Both the position numbers and the translations under genes were made by a program. This document shows positions 26,150-34,166 of a stretch of DNA of 64,000 bases, in pieces. Position 1 is the stretch's first letter, and each line of letters opens with the position of its first letter. Origin of the DNA: Chromatiales bacterium (lineage in GTDB: Bacteria > Pseudomonadota > Gammaproteobacteria > Steroidobacterales > GCA-2729495); the NCBI GenBank assembly GCA_016789845.1, contig JAEUQA010000086.1:62001-126000 (forward strand), written 5' to 3'. Below the pieces are notes generated by a model that saw only the letters and a program-made list of their open reading frames with translations, ran no database searches and was not told the origin of the DNA.

Positions 26150-26177
26150 ATTTAACATAATATATATTATACGCAGA
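26150..26177 (+). other. dif: dif site (XerC/XerD recombination site), left copy
   Basis: ATTTAACATAA-TATATA-TTATACGCAGA. The first 11 bases equal the XerD-binding arm of the E. coli dif site on its complementary strand, and the 6-base centre and TTAT of the XerC arm also match. The differences are one base in the centre and three in the XerC arm. The hybrid form (good XerD arm, slightly diverged XerC arm) is expected if an element has integrated here. dif marks the replication terminus. Confidence 0.85.
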
Positions 26178-26308
26178 TAAGATCCGTCCCCAGTGGTGGC
26201 GGGTATGTGGTCGCACAGCCTTCCCAGGCGCCCAAACAAGGCCGCTAGCCTCGTCCTCCACGGCTAGAACCGGTGCTGCCTTACTGGCAACAAGTTGAGG
26301 GGGAAATC

Positions 26309-26545
26309 ATGGAATTCGCTTCTCGCCACGCCTCGGCGCTCGCTATTGCGGTGACTCGGGGCGCCCTAGCACGCGGCTCTCGCCGTCACGAAGATCTTCC
26401 GGGGTTGGGTCCGGCGACAGCCGGATCCGACCGGATAACGATCGGTAGCGATCGAGAGCTGCACCTGGGCGCATCACTGGTGGCCGGGCTGGCGCCGCCA
26501 CTTCCTCTCGCTAAACCCTCCGGAGGACGCCTGAGCAGAACGTAA
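26309..26545 (+). CDS. possible 78-residue protein in the dif element
   Basis: The ATG at 26309 has a strong GAGGGGGA ribosome site 6 bases upstream. The product (MEFASRHASALAIAVTRGAL and onward) has a short hydrophobic stretch and then a Gly/Pro/Arg-rich part with no known motif. The ribosome site is the main evidence. It may not be a gene. Confidence 0.3.
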   Translation: MEFASRHASALAIAVTRGALARGSRRHEDLPGLGPATAGSDRITIGSDRELHLGASLVAGLAPPLPLAKPSGGRLSRT

Positions 26546-26878
26546 CTGGGTTTTCATGACCCAAGTGCCCAGTGATTGCCTCGCTGGTACCGGTGCGCTA
26601 CGGTGTGCCTACGGGGCACATCATTCAGTAGGCACTACGGGTGTAGCACCGCCACGGTCGGTTCATCGTGGCGGGAGTGCGACCCTCCAAGCCCGAAGTC
26701 CAGTGCGACAGTCCCCCCGGAGGGACCGCCAGAGACGGGATAAGGCGACGGCAGCCAGTAGCGGACCATCCCCGGGGCGTGGAATGCGCCTGAGGTTCGC
26801 TGGCGTCTTGAGTTCCTCAGGGTCATCCCACCTGTACCAATCTGGTGCGCCGGCTTTCTATGGCCGGGCTGTGGGTCC
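26546..26878 (+). other. gene-poor part of the dif element
   Basis: About 330 bases without a convincing gene. An open frame from 26556 runs through it, but its product is Arg/Ser/Gly rich with no recognisable pattern. Short hairpins occur, for example GTGCC-TACGG-GGCAC near 26605. It could hold an origin or a structured RNA, but nothing more can be said from sequence alone. Confidence 0.4.
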
Positions 26879-27256
26879 TTGGCTGTGACTGGCAAACGTG
26901 CCGTGACCGATTCGAAGGTGGTTTCCATCTTTGCGGGCTACCCCTCCTCGCTGATTCAGGAGGTATGTGGGGTATCGAAGGTGACCGCCTGCCTGTGGAA
27001 AAAGGGCCGTCGGGTCCCCTCTAAGCGCGCCGTGCGGCTGTTTAGGCTACACGTCCAAGGTCAGATCGTCCCACGCACCTGGAACGGCTGGCGGTTCCAC
27101 GAAAAAACCGGGGAGCTGGTATCTCCCGAAGGCTGGACCTTTCATCCCGGCCGCATACGAGCCCTAGAGATCCTTTGTCGCAACGGGGAGCTTCGGCGCC
27201 TCGACCCTGCCCTTTGGGATAGCGTGAAGAACCTTCTTGCCGGTCACCCCGGCTGA
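26879..27256 (+). CDS. DUF3653-like phage protein
   Basis: 125 residues from the TTG at 26879 (GTG codons at 26885 and 26900 are alternatives). The N-terminal half reads as a helix-turn-helix (FAGYPSSLIQEVCGVSKVTA, CLWKKGRRVPSKRAVRLFRL). It is followed by WNGWRFHEKTGELVSPEGWT, which recalls the DUF3653 'phage protein' family found, as I remember it, in Xanthomonas-type filamentous phages. A regulatory role in a dif-integrated phage or satellite is likely. It is the best evidence that the element is phage-derived. Confidence 0.65.
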   Translation: MAVTGKRAVTDSKVVSIFAGYPSSLIQEVCGVSKVTACLWKKGRRVPSKRAVRLFRLHVQGQIVPRTWNGWRFHEKTGELVSPEGWTFHPGRIRALEILCRNGELRRLDPALWDSVKNLLAGHPG

Positions 27257-27548
27257 TCCCCCGCCCCGCATTGTTGTGGCGCAGCTTAGATTCGGTCATC
27301 GGGGCCGGAGCCGAGCGTAGCGAGGCCCGGCCCCGTGGGCTTGTCAGACTGGTAACAAGTCGAACGCACTTCGGCGTTACGGCCGTGGGACCGCGTTTTG
27401 AAGCGTCGGAGCAACAGCCGGAGTTCCCGGCGAAACCGTGCGTAAGGACCAAGCAGGGAACCGGTGGGCCACAAGCCATGCCGCGGGCCGTCAAGGTGAA
27501 TGTGCCTGGAACTGGACGGGCCCGATAAGCAATCCCCTGTTTGCGAGG
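27257..27548 (+). other. non-coding part of the dif element
   Basis: 292 bases between two converging genes. The main feature is the strong hairpin at 27301-27334. The rest (for example CTTGT ... ACAAG near 27340-27360) shows only weak dyads and no credible frame. Confidence 0.4.
27301..27334 (+). repeat. very strong hairpin in the dif element
   Basis: GGGGCCGG (27301-27308) pairs with CCGGCCCC (27327-27334). After a bulged A the stem continues GCC/GGC (27310-27312 with 27324-27326) around an 11-base loop. It lies between convergent genes and has no T-tract on either side. It could be a terminator-like barrier, or the packaging or origin hairpin of a single-stranded phage genome. Confidence 0.55.
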
Positions 27549-27902
27549 CTACCTTCCCGTTTCAAGATAGCTCTGATACCGCTCGCAAGCCTTCTTCCAT
27601 TCAGTTCTCGTGGTGTAGGTAGCTTGTGCCGCGTCAGCATCGCGCCATTCGTTGCATCGACGTGCGAGGTCTTTACCGGTCTGACTGTTGGCCCGTTCTA
27701 GCTGCTGTTGATGCGCTCGCTGCTCGCGGGCGGTCCTCGCGGCTTGCTGCGCAGCTGAGCTAGTGGCCTTAAATTCCTGCAAAGTCTGGGCGAGAGCGTA
27801 GTCGGCCGCGCGGGAGATAATCCAAGTCGACAACAGGTTGCCCGCGGCAACTCCAAGAGTAACTACAAGCAACAGGAGTGCGTAGTTAAGTTCTGATCTC
27901 AT
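27549..27902 (-). CDS. small membrane protein of the dif element
   Basis: 117 residues from the ATG at 27902. One membrane helix spans about residues 7-26 (YALLLLVVTLGVAAGNLLST). It is followed by a long charged helix, likely coiled coil (QQAARTAREQRAHQQQLERA), and a C-terminal region with two cysteines (RRCNEW and KKACERYQSYLETG). The pattern suggests an N-in single-pass protein with a periplasmic coiled coil. I do not recognise the function. Similar small proteins may occur in filamentous phages, but this is from memory and weak. Confidence 0.6.
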   Translation of the reverse strand: MRSELNYALLLLVVTLGVAAGNLLSTWIISRAADYALAQTLQEFKATSSAAQQAARTAREQRAHQQQLERANSQTGKDLARRCNEWRDADAAQATYTTRTEWKKACERYQSYLETGR

Positions 27903-27983
27903 TGTTTTCGATCGCGATTTCCGTGCCGGGAGGTTTGAACCCCCGACCTGGCAGATACTTCTAGAGTCTGGCGGTGTCGCGCT

Positions 27984-28005
27984 CTCTCAAGTCGTTACTT
28001 GAGAG
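27984..28005 (+). repeat. perfect 9-bp hairpin near the right end of the dif element
   Basis: CTCTCAAGT (27984-27992), loop CGTT, ACTTGAGAG (27997-28005). It lies about 60 bases inside the right dif copy. The half CTCTCAAGTC is seen again at about 28127-28136, just outside the element. Confidence 0.6.
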
Positions 28006-28053
28006 TGAGCCCGTAAGTCCTTAGTGTTATTCGACTTCTTCCATTCGTCGGAA

Positions 28054-28081
28054 AGTTACTGCCATATATATTATACGCATC
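28054..28081 (+). other. imperfect dif copy, right end of the element
   Basis: AGTTACTGCCA-TATATA-TTATACGCATC. The centre and the first nine bases of the XerC arm equal the left dif (16 identical bases in a row, 28064-28079 against 26160-26175), while the XerD arm is degenerate. This asymmetry is the hallmark of an Xer-integrated element, in which one junction is a good dif and the other is not. Confidence 0.75.
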
Positions 28082-28157
28082 CCGGTTCCTTGAACCCGCT
28101 GCCGCCGGGATACCGAACTACCAGCACTCTCAAGTCCCAACCAAGGAATTGACCCGG

Positions 28158-28721
28158 ATGCCCAGCAAACTCCTCCCGGCCGCGCTGCTAAGTGCGCTCC
28201 TGGCGGCCTGTAGCAGCACCAATGGCCTGCCGCCACTGCGCGGGATCGAGCAACCCGTCGACCTGGAGCGGTTCATGGGGCCCTGGTATGTCATTGCGGC
28301 CATTCCGATCCACATACCGCTTCTGCCGATGTTCTCTGAAAAAGGCGCCCATAACGGCGTGGAGACCTATCGCCTCGCGCCGGATGGGACGATCGAGACG
28401 ACCTACACCTTCAGGCGCGACAGTTTCGATGGTCCGGAGAAGACCTTTACGCCAAAGGCGCGGGTCGCCAATGCCCCGGTCAATTCCGAGTGGAAGATGA
28501 AATTCGACTGGTACCTGCCCGAAGCCGATTACCTGATCCTCAGCCTGGACACGGACTACCAGCGCACCGTGATCGGTGTGCCGGACCGCAAGTACGTCTG
28601 GATCATGTCCCGCACACCAGTGATACCCGTGGCGGAATACGAGCAGCTCGTTGCCGGGCTGAAAGCCTCGGGCCATGCCACGGAACGCCTGGAGCGGGTT
28701 CCCCAGCGCTGGCCGGACTAG
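28158..28721 (+). CDS. blc: outer-membrane lipocalin (Blc-type lipoprotein)
   Basis: A 187-residue lipoprotein. The signal peptide ends in the lipobox LLAAC (Cys about 18). The lipocalin GxW-type start is FMGPWYVIAAIPIHIP, and the barrel includes THETIC-like strands TIETTYTFRRDSF, WKMKFDWYLPEADYLILSLD and the last-strand YVWIMSRTPVIP. Blc proteins bind lysophospholipids or fatty acids at the outer membrane. I chose the ATG at 28158 (TTG 28149 is possible). Its stop shares the CTAG at 28718-28721 with convergent glpQ, which acts on a related substrate class. Confidence 0.92.
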   Translation: MPSKLLPAALLSALLAACSSTNGLPPLRGIEQPVDLERFMGPWYVIAAIPIHIPLLPMFSEKGAHNGVETYRLAPDGTIETTYTFRRDSFDGPEKTFTPKARVANAPVNSEWKMKFDWYLPEADYLILSLDTDYQRTVIGVPDRKYVWIMSRTPVIPVAEYEQLVAGLKASGHATERLERVPQRWPD

Positions 28722-29614
28722 GTCGTAGTGCGTGCTTGCTGCACCACAAGGTCGGGAAAATCCGTGAACAGGCCGTCGACTCCCAGGCCCTCGACGAAGG
28801 TCGACACCAGCTCGGCAAAGTTCTTGAAACCCGGCGGGAGCGCATCGGCGCGGAACGTATACGGGTGCACCAGCAGGCCCAGTTCATGGGCCATCCCCAC
28901 GAGGCCCCGGTCGGGCCAGGCGAGGCTGATCGCGGGGCCGATGGCGTTGGCATATCCCGCGATGGCTGACAGCGCAGGCCGCCTGACATCTGCGCCCTCC
29001 TCCAGCAGCTGGACCAGTGGCAGGTCTGCGCCGTAAGCAGTGCGCACGCGCTGAAGCTCGGAAGCCGAGAAGCACTGGACGAAGAACCCGTCATCCCTGG
29101 CGCGATAGCCGAAATCCCGCAGCGTACCCACGACCCGGTCGCCGAGGGGAACATCGTGCTGATGGTGCCAGTCCGGGTCCTTGATCTCGGCGTAGACGCC
29201 TGCCTGTCGGCCAGTGGAGCGGTTGAGTCCCCGGATAAACTCCAGTTCTTCCTCCAGCGTGTGGATCCTGAAGGATCCGGTCCCCGCCGGAAAGCGGCCC
29301 GGGTAACGGGCTGCGATGCCGTCCTTCCCGCGTCTCTCCGTCACCCTCAGCGTCCGGATCTCGGCGAGGGAGAAGTCGATGCAGTAGCTGCGCCCGTCGG
29401 GCCGGGCCCGGCCGGGGTAGCGCTGGGCCACGTCGGTCAGCTGATCGAGGAACAGGTCGTGGAAGACGATCAACCGGCCATCCCGGGACGCGACGACATC
29501 CTGCTCCAGGAAATCCGCGCCCATGCCGTGGGCCAGGGCCTTGGCTGGGAACGTGTGCTCCGGGAGGTACCCGCTGGCGCCCCGGTGCGCGATCACAACG
29601 GGCGCCTTGTTCAT
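28718..29614 (-). CDS. glpQ: glycerophosphodiester phosphodiesterase
   Basis: Hydrolyses glycerophosphodiesters to glycerol-3-phosphate and an alcohol. The 298-residue protein is of the long GlpQ type. Catalytic features are IAHRGASGYLPEHT (His and Arg at the start), the metal ligands in FLEQDVVASRDGRLIVFHD, and YAEIKDPDWH. No clear signal peptide is seen, since the protein begins MNKAPVVIAHRG, so a cytoplasmic location is likely. It shares its stop region with the lipocalin gene. Confidence 0.93.
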   Translation of the reverse strand: MNKAPVVIAHRGASGYLPEHTFPAKALAHGMGADFLEQDVVASRDGRLIVFHDLFLDQLTDVAQRYPGRARPDGRSYCIDFSLAEIRTLRVTERRGKDGIAARYPGRFPAGTGSFRIHTLEEELEFIRGLNRSTGRQAGVYAEIKDPDWHHQHDVPLGDRVVGTLRDFGYRARDDGFFVQCFSASELQRVRTAYGADLPLVQLLEEGADVRRPALSAIAGYANAIGPAISLAWPDRGLVGMAHELGLLVHPYTFRADALPPGFKNFAELVSTFVEGLGVDGLFTDFPDLVVQQARTTT

Positions 29615-29623
29615 GTGCGGGCG

Positions 29624-30652
29624 CTACTCGCCTGCCACGCCGAGCCGCTTCTGCATGAGCGGGCTCGTCGTCGTGTACTGGAGGTGAACCTTCTTGCCTG
29701 GCTCGAGAAGCGCCTTCGCCGCAAAGGCGGCGAGCGCTGCTTCGTGGAAGCCGCTGAGGATCAGTTTCTTCTTCCCCGGGTAGTCGCAGATGTCGCCGAT
29801 GGCGAATATCCCGGGGATATTCGTCTGGAAGGCCTCGGTGTCGACGGTGATGGCCTTCTTGTGGAGCGTGAGTCCCCATTCCGCGATCGGCCCCAGCTTG
29901 GGGGACAGGCCGAAGAACACCAGGACGTGGTCCACGTCGAGAAGGCGGGAACTTCCATCCTTGAGGCTGATCTCGATGCCGGTCAGGCGGTCGCCATCCA
30001 GCCGCAGCGCGGTGGCGTTGGCCGATTCGATGATTTCGACGGCACCGCTGGCTTCCCTGGCTTTCAGCTGGGCCACGGACGCGGGAGCCGCCCGGTAGTC
30101 GTCCCGACGGTGGACCAGGGTCAACGCTGCCGCTTCGGGGCCGAGGGCCAGCGCCCAGTCCAGGGCCGAGTCGCCACCACCAAGGATCGCAACCCGCTTG
30201 CCCCTGAAGATCGCGGGATCTTGCACCCGGTAATGGATGAAGCGGTCCTCCAGCCGGTCGGCGCCCTCGAGATGCAGCTTCCGGGGCTGGAAGGAGCCCA
30301 CTCCTCCGGCGATGAAAATGGTCCTCGCGCGGAATTCCTTGCCGGGCGCGGTGCAAACGCGGAAACCGCCGTCGACGGCCTGAAGCTCGACCACCTCTTC
30401 GCCGAGGTGATAGGTCGGCTTGAAGGGCTCGATCTGCTTCATGAGGTTTGCAATGAGTTCGGCCCCGGTGCACACCGGCACGGCCGGGATGTCGTAGATC
30501 GGCTTCTCCGGGTACAGCCAGCTGCACTGGCCACCGACGGCGGGAAGGGAATCGACGATATCCGCCTTGATTCCCAGCAGCCCGAGTTCGAATACCTGGA
30601 ACAGGCCGCAGGGACCTGCACCGATGATCAGCGCGTCTGTCTGGATGGTCAT
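29624..30652 (-). CDS. thioredoxin-reductase-like ferredoxin/flavodoxin-NADP reductase
   Basis: A 342-residue FAD- and NAD(P)-binding protein of the thioredoxin-reductase fold. FAD motif: [18 protein letters not shown]. Next is [18 protein letters not shown], then the NADPH motif [15 protein letters not shown] and the second FAD motif [17 protein letters not shown]. The redox CxxC of true thioredoxin reductase is absent at the [10 protein letters not shown] site, which points to the FNR2 type (as in Bacillus YumC). It lies 9 bases upstream of glpQ on the same strand. Confidence 0.9.
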   Translation of the reverse strand: MTIQTDALIIGAGPCGLFQVFELGLLGIKADIVDSLPAVGGQCSWLYPEKPIYDIPAVPVCTGAELIANLMKQIEPFKPTYHLGEEVVELQAVDGGFRVCTAPGKEFRARTIFIAGGVGSFQPRKLHLEGADRLEDRFIHYRVQDPAIFRGKRVAILGGGDSALDWALALGPEAAALTLVHRRDDYRAAPASVAQLKAREASGAVEIIESANATALRLDGDRLTGIEISLKDGSSRLLDVDHVLVFFGLSPKLGPIAEWGLTLHKKAITVDTEAFQTNIPGIFAIGDICDYPGKKKLILSGFHEAALAAFAAKALLEPGKKVHLQYTTTSPLMQKRLGVAGE

Positions 30653-30805
30653 GACTGTGAAGGCGTCCGGCGTGCCGATGGCGTGGCCCGGGCGTCGCCC
30701 GCGATGTGTCGCCGGGCTTCCCGGCGGGGCGCAAATATTACGTGACCGGCATGGACGGGAACAAGCGAAACCGGCTGCGGCACGACGCCGCGGCGGCCTG
30801 CCCGA

Positions 30806-31258
30806 CTAGTCCAGCTTGAACTCGATGACGTCCCAGCGGGCTGTATTCTCATGCCGGCCGTGCTGCCGGAGGGCATCCACGAGGCTGCGGGCATTCCAGT
30901 CCACCACCTCGGCCGCCCGCTCGAGGATGGTCCTGTTGATGACGACCGTCTCGCCGAAGGACTTCACCCCGATGATCGGCTTGTTGAACGCGCCGGCACA
31001 GTCCATCTGGAAAGTCACGAGATCCCGGTTCAGGTCGTAGATCGACACCGGCAGGATCATGACCTCCGATGCCTTGATCTGGTTGCGCAACTCGTCCTTG
31101 AGGGCTTCCTTGCCGCCCGGAGGAACCCGGTCCGGGTCACTGACGTTCAGGTAGAGGAACTTCTCCCGACTTTCCAGGTACTCGAAGACGCGCAGGTAGT
31201 CTGCGTGTTTTTCGAAGAGATGGCTGACGAAGACCCGGATTGGACTTGAATCTGACAT
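30806..31258 (-). CDS. lone TIR-like (ThsB/MTH538-type) protein
   Basis: 150 residues from the ATG at 31258, which has a strong GGAGGGGAGG ribosome site. The fold signature is PIRVFVSHLFEKHADYLRVF at the N-terminus, LRNQIKASEVMILPVSIYDL in the middle, and CAGAFNKPIIGVKSFGE with VVDWNARSLVDALRQHG at the end. This matches the TIR-like family that includes Thoeris ThsB. No ThsA, SIR2 or other effector gene is nearby. The closest neighbour is a divergent EEP-family phosphatase 77 bases away. It may be a signalling enzyme, an orphan defence gene or a housekeeping TIR-fold protein. Confidence 0.75.
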   Translation of the reverse strand: MSDSSPIRVFVSHLFEKHADYLRVFEYLESREKFLYLNVSDPDRVPPGGKEALKDELRNQIKASEVMILPVSIYDLNRDLVTFQMDCAGAFNKPIIGVKSFGETVVINRTILERAAEVVDWNARSLVDALRQHGRHENTARWDVIEFKLD

Positions 31259-31335
31259 CGCTTTACCTCCCCTCCGCCTCGCGAAAATACCATGGAGTTT
31301 GAACCCCGGTGGCAGGGCATTACACTGCCCGGATA

Positions 31336-32070
31336 ATGCGCCTTCTCGTCTACAACATCCGCTACGCCGTAGGTGCCGGCATGCCCCCACAACTCCCTGT
31401 CCCGGGTGCAGGCTACCTGTTTGGCAACCCCGGAACCCTCGATAACATCATAGATTTCATCAAATCCTGCCATCCCGACGTGGTGGGCCTGATCGAGGTC
31501 GACGTCGGGTCGGTGCGGAGCGCCGGCGTCAACCAGGCCGAGTCCATTGCCGGTGCGCTGGGGCATTACTCCTGCTACGAGTGCAAGTACGGCGAGGAGT
31601 CCCTGAACCAGATGCTCCCCATCCTGCGGAAGCAGGCGAACGCCTTCCTGGCCGCCCCGCACATCCTTGGGGAGCGGTTTCACTACTTCGACACGGGCAT
31701 CAAGCGGCTCATCATCGAACTGGAGCTGGACGGGGTGATCATCTTCCTGGTTCACCTCTCACTGAAGTACCGCCATCGCCAGTTTCAGCTCCGCCACCTG
31801 TACGAGCTGATTTCACGCGCCCCGAAACCGGTGATCCTGGCCGGTGACTTCAACACCTTCTGGGGCGAGAGCGAGATGTTCCTCTTCATGAAGGCTGCAG
31901 GCCTGCGCAGCGCCAATATCGCCGGCCTCCCGTCCTACCCGAGCAAGGCGCCCCGCATGGAACTCGACTTCATCCTCTATGGCGCGGGCATCGAGATAAC
32001 GTCGTTCGAGATCCCGAAAGTCCTGCATTCGGATCATCTGCCCCTCCTGTGTGATTTCGAGTTGAGGTAA
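31336..32070 (+). CDS. endonuclease/exonuclease/phosphatase (EEP) family protein
   Basis: A 244-residue protein of the EEP superfamily (Mg-dependent phosphodiesterases). Catalytic motifs: MRLLVYNIRYAVG (Asn), VVGLIEVDVGS (metal Glu), LVHLSLKYRHRQ, VILAGDFNTFWGE (Asp/Asn) and the terminal HSDHLPLLCDFEL (Asp/His). There is no signal peptide. The ATG at 31336 was chosen over longer frames because the fold begins right there. It is separated by 4 bases from the fadJ-type gene downstream. The substrate cannot be told from sequence. Confidence 0.85.
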   Translation: MRLLVYNIRYAVGAGMPPQLPVPGAGYLFGNPGTLDNIIDFIKSCHPDVVGLIEVDVGSVRSAGVNQAESIAGALGHYSCYECKYGEESLNQMLPILRKQANAFLAAPHILGERFHYFDTGIKRLIIELELDGVIIFLVHLSLKYRHRQFQLRHLYELISRAPKPVILAGDFNTFWGESEMFLFMKAAGLRSANIAGLPSYPSKAPRMELDFILYGAGIEITSFEIPKVLHSDHLPLLCDFELR

Positions 32071-32074
32071 CGCA

Positions 32075-34102
32075 ATGGCTCCTTCCACACACTGGCGAAT
32101 CGATTACGACGCGGAGGACATCGGCTGGCTCTGTTTTGACCGCCAGGACGCAGGGGCTAATACCCTGTCTTCCGAGACCATGGCGGAACTGCATGCTGTT
32201 CTCGAAGACCTGTCGAGCCGGCCATTGAGGGGGCTCGTCATACATTCCGGGAAGGAATCCGGGTTCATCGCTGGCGCCGACATCCATGAGTTTCCCGCAC
32301 TCGATTCCAGCGAGCGGGCGTTTGCGCTGACTCGCCAGGGCCAGATGATTCTCGATCGCCTGCAGCATCTCCCGTATCCCACGGTCGCGGTCCTCAACGG
32401 CTTTGCTCTGGGCGGCGGCCTGGAGCTGGCGCTTGCCTGCAGTCACCGGGTTGCGATGGCGGGCGACGAGCCAACCCTGGGCCTGCCGGAGGTTCAGCTG
32501 GGAGTCCACCCCGGATTCGGCGGAACGGTTCGCCTGCCCCAGCTGATTGGCGTACGACGGGCCATGGACATGATCCTTACCGGCCGCTCCCTCAGGCCCG
32601 GCGAGGCTCTTCGCGCCGGGCTCGTCGATGCCCTGATTACCGACGGGGACTGGCGGACCGCCGCGGTCAGGCAACTGAAGAGGCCTGGCAATAAGGCCCC
32701 GGTGCCACTCCTGGACAGGCTGCTGGCCCTGGGCCCGGTGCGCCCGCTCCTGGCCGGGACCCTGCGCCGCAAGGCCGCCGAAAAGGCCCGCCCGGAGCAC
32801 TACCCTGCTCCCGGCGCGATCATCGACCTGTGGGAGCAGCACGGCGCTGCCCCATCGGCAGCCTCCTACGAGGCCGAGGCCCGCTCCTTCGGCCGGCTGG
32901 TGATGACGCCGGCCTCCAGAAACCTCGTACGCGTCTATTTCCTGCAGGAGCGCCTCAAGAAACTGGCCTCGGCAAAGAGCATCGTCAGCCGCGTGCACGT
33001 CATAGGCGCCGGGGTGATGGGTGGCGACATCGCTGCGTGGTGCGCGCTCAAGGGTCTCGACGTGACGCTCCAGGACCGGGAAATGCGCTTCATCGAGCCC
33101 GCCCTGGCGCGAGCCGCGAGGCTCTTCGGTCGCAAGCTCAGGAAGCCGGAGGCCATCGACGCCGCGGTTGCGCGCCTGCGGGCCGATCCTGGCGGCGCCG
33201 GTGCCGCTACGGCAGATCTGGTCATAGAAGCCGTCTACGAGGACCTCAAGGTAAAGCGGGAGGTGTATGAGCGCCTCGAAACCAGCTTGCGGCCGGGCGT
33301 CGTGATCGCCACCAACACCTCGAGCATTCCACTGGAGCAACTCGCCGGCTGCCTCCGTGATCCGGGGCGGCTGATCGGCATGCACTTCTTCAATCCCGTG
33401 GCCAAGCTGCCGCTCGTCGAGATCATTGCCGCCACGGGCAGCGACGCCGACGCGCTCGGCACCGGAACGGCTTTCGCGCGCCGCATAGGCAAGCTGCCTG
33501 TTCCCTGCCGCAGCCACCCCGGCTTCCTCGTGAACCGGATACTTGCGCCGTACATGGGCGAGGCCATGGAGATGGTCCGGGAAGGCATTCCCCTGGCTGA
33601 GATCGACCAGGCCGCGATGGAGTTCGGCATGCCCATGGGGCCGGTGGAGCTGGCCGATGCCGTGGGCCTCGACGTGGCCGATCACGTCGCGAGGATCCTC
33701 GGCCCTGTGCTCGGCCGCAACCCAGCCCCGGAACTCGAGGAACTGGTGAGGCATGGCAATCTGGGCCTCAAGACCGGCCGGGGCTTCTACACCTACCGCG
33801 ATGGCAAACCGGTGAAGCCGGCACTGGAGTGGGGTTCATCCAGCCCGGCCGTCCAGGATCGGCTCATCTACTCGATGCTGAACGAGGCGGCGGCCTGCCT
33901 CCAGGACGGCATCGTTCCCGACCCGGACCTCGTGGATGCCGGGGTGATCTTCGGGACGGGTTTCGCCCCGTTTCGAGGTGGTCCGCTGCACCATGCCCGG
34001 GAACTGGGCATTGACAACGTGGTAGCCCGCCTTCGGGAGCTCGCCCAGCGACACGGACCCCGGTTCAATCCGTCACCCGGCTGGAGGCTCCTGCAGCACT
34101 GA
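32075..34102 (+). CDS. fadJ: FadJ-type enoyl-CoA hydratase / 3-hydroxyacyl-CoA dehydrogenase
   Basis: A bifunctional beta-oxidation enzyme of 675 residues. The N-terminal crotonase domain (1-190) has SGFIAGADI, NGFALGGGLELALAC (oxyanion hole) and the catalytic-Glu region LPEVQLGVHPGFGGTVRL. The C-terminal part holds the NAD motif VHVIGAGVMGGDIAAWCALK (about 308-327), NTSSIPLEQLA, GMHFFNPVAKLPLVEII with the catalytic His, and a second dehydrogenase-fold domain. It is slightly shorter than E. coli FadJ (714). No thiolase (fadI) is adjacent. FadB-like naming is also possible. Confidence 0.9.
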   Translation: MAPSTHWRIDYDAEDIGWLCFDRQDAGANTLSSETMAELHAVLEDLSSRPLRGLVIHSGKESGFIAGADIHEFPALDSSERAFALTRQGQMILDRLQHLPYPTVAVLNGFALGGGLELALACSHRVAMAGDEPTLGLPEVQLGVHPGFGGTVRLPQLIGVRRAMDMILTGRSLRPGEALRAGLVDALITDGDWRTAAVRQLKRPGNKAPVPLLDRLLALGPVRPLLAGTLRRKAAEKARPEHYPAPGAIIDLWEQHGAAPSAASYEAEARSFGRLVMTPASRNLVRVYFLQERLKKLASAKSIVSRVHVIGAGVMGGDIAAWCALKGLDVTLQDREMRFIEPALARAARLFGRKLRKPEAIDAAVARLRADPGGAGAATADLVIEAVYEDLKVKREVYERLETSLRPGVVIATNTSSIPLEQLAGCLRDPGRLIGMHFFNPVAKLPLVEIIAATGSDADALGTGTAFARRIGKLPVPCRSHPGFLVNRILAPYMGEAMEMVREGIPLAEIDQAAMEFGMPMGPVELADAVGLDVADHVARILGPVLGRNPAPELEELVRHGNLGLKTGRGFYTYRDGKPVKPALEWGSSSPAVQDRLIYSMLNEAAACLQDGIVPDPDLVDAGVIFGTGFAPFRGGPLHHARELGIDNVVARLRELAQRHGPRFNPSPGWRLLQH

Positions 34103-34128
34103 CGTCACAGAATGACCCGTTGATCTCA

Positions 34129-34157
34129 TTCACACTGGAAAATCTTAGGGTTACAAT
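34129..34157 (+). promoter_or_regulatory. sigma-70 promoter giving a probable leaderless mRNA
   Basis: The -35 is TTCACA (34129-34134), then a 17-base spacer, and the -10 is TACAAT (34152-34157). Transcription should start near 34164-34166, only 1-3 bases before the ATG at 34167. No ribosome-binding site is seen before the ATG, so the message is probably leaderless. Confidence 0.65.
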
Positions 34158-34166
34158 CTTTGGCTG

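Larger units (their letters stand above)
26161..28070. mobile_element. 1.9-kb element integrated at dif (Xer-dependent, phage-like)
   Basis: The segment lies between the two dif cores. It carries a DUF3653-like phage protein on the plus strand, a small membrane protein on the minus strand, a possible 78-residue protein, and strong hairpins, but no recombinase gene. Elements of this design (IMEX: CTX-phi, Xanthomonas filamentous phages and their satellites) integrate with host XerC/XerD. At 1.9 kb it is too small to be a complete filamentous phage, and I see no replication initiator, coat, minor coat or Zot gene, so it is a satellite or a remnant. Confidence 0.72.

Noticed and set aside
27919-27990. 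tRNA-like sequence on the minus strand of the dif element
   Set aside because: There is a T-arm-like GGGGG-TTCAAAC-CTCCC, but no 5' strand pairs with the acceptor-like GGCACGG and the anticodon arm has a mismatch and an enlarged loop. At best a remnant.
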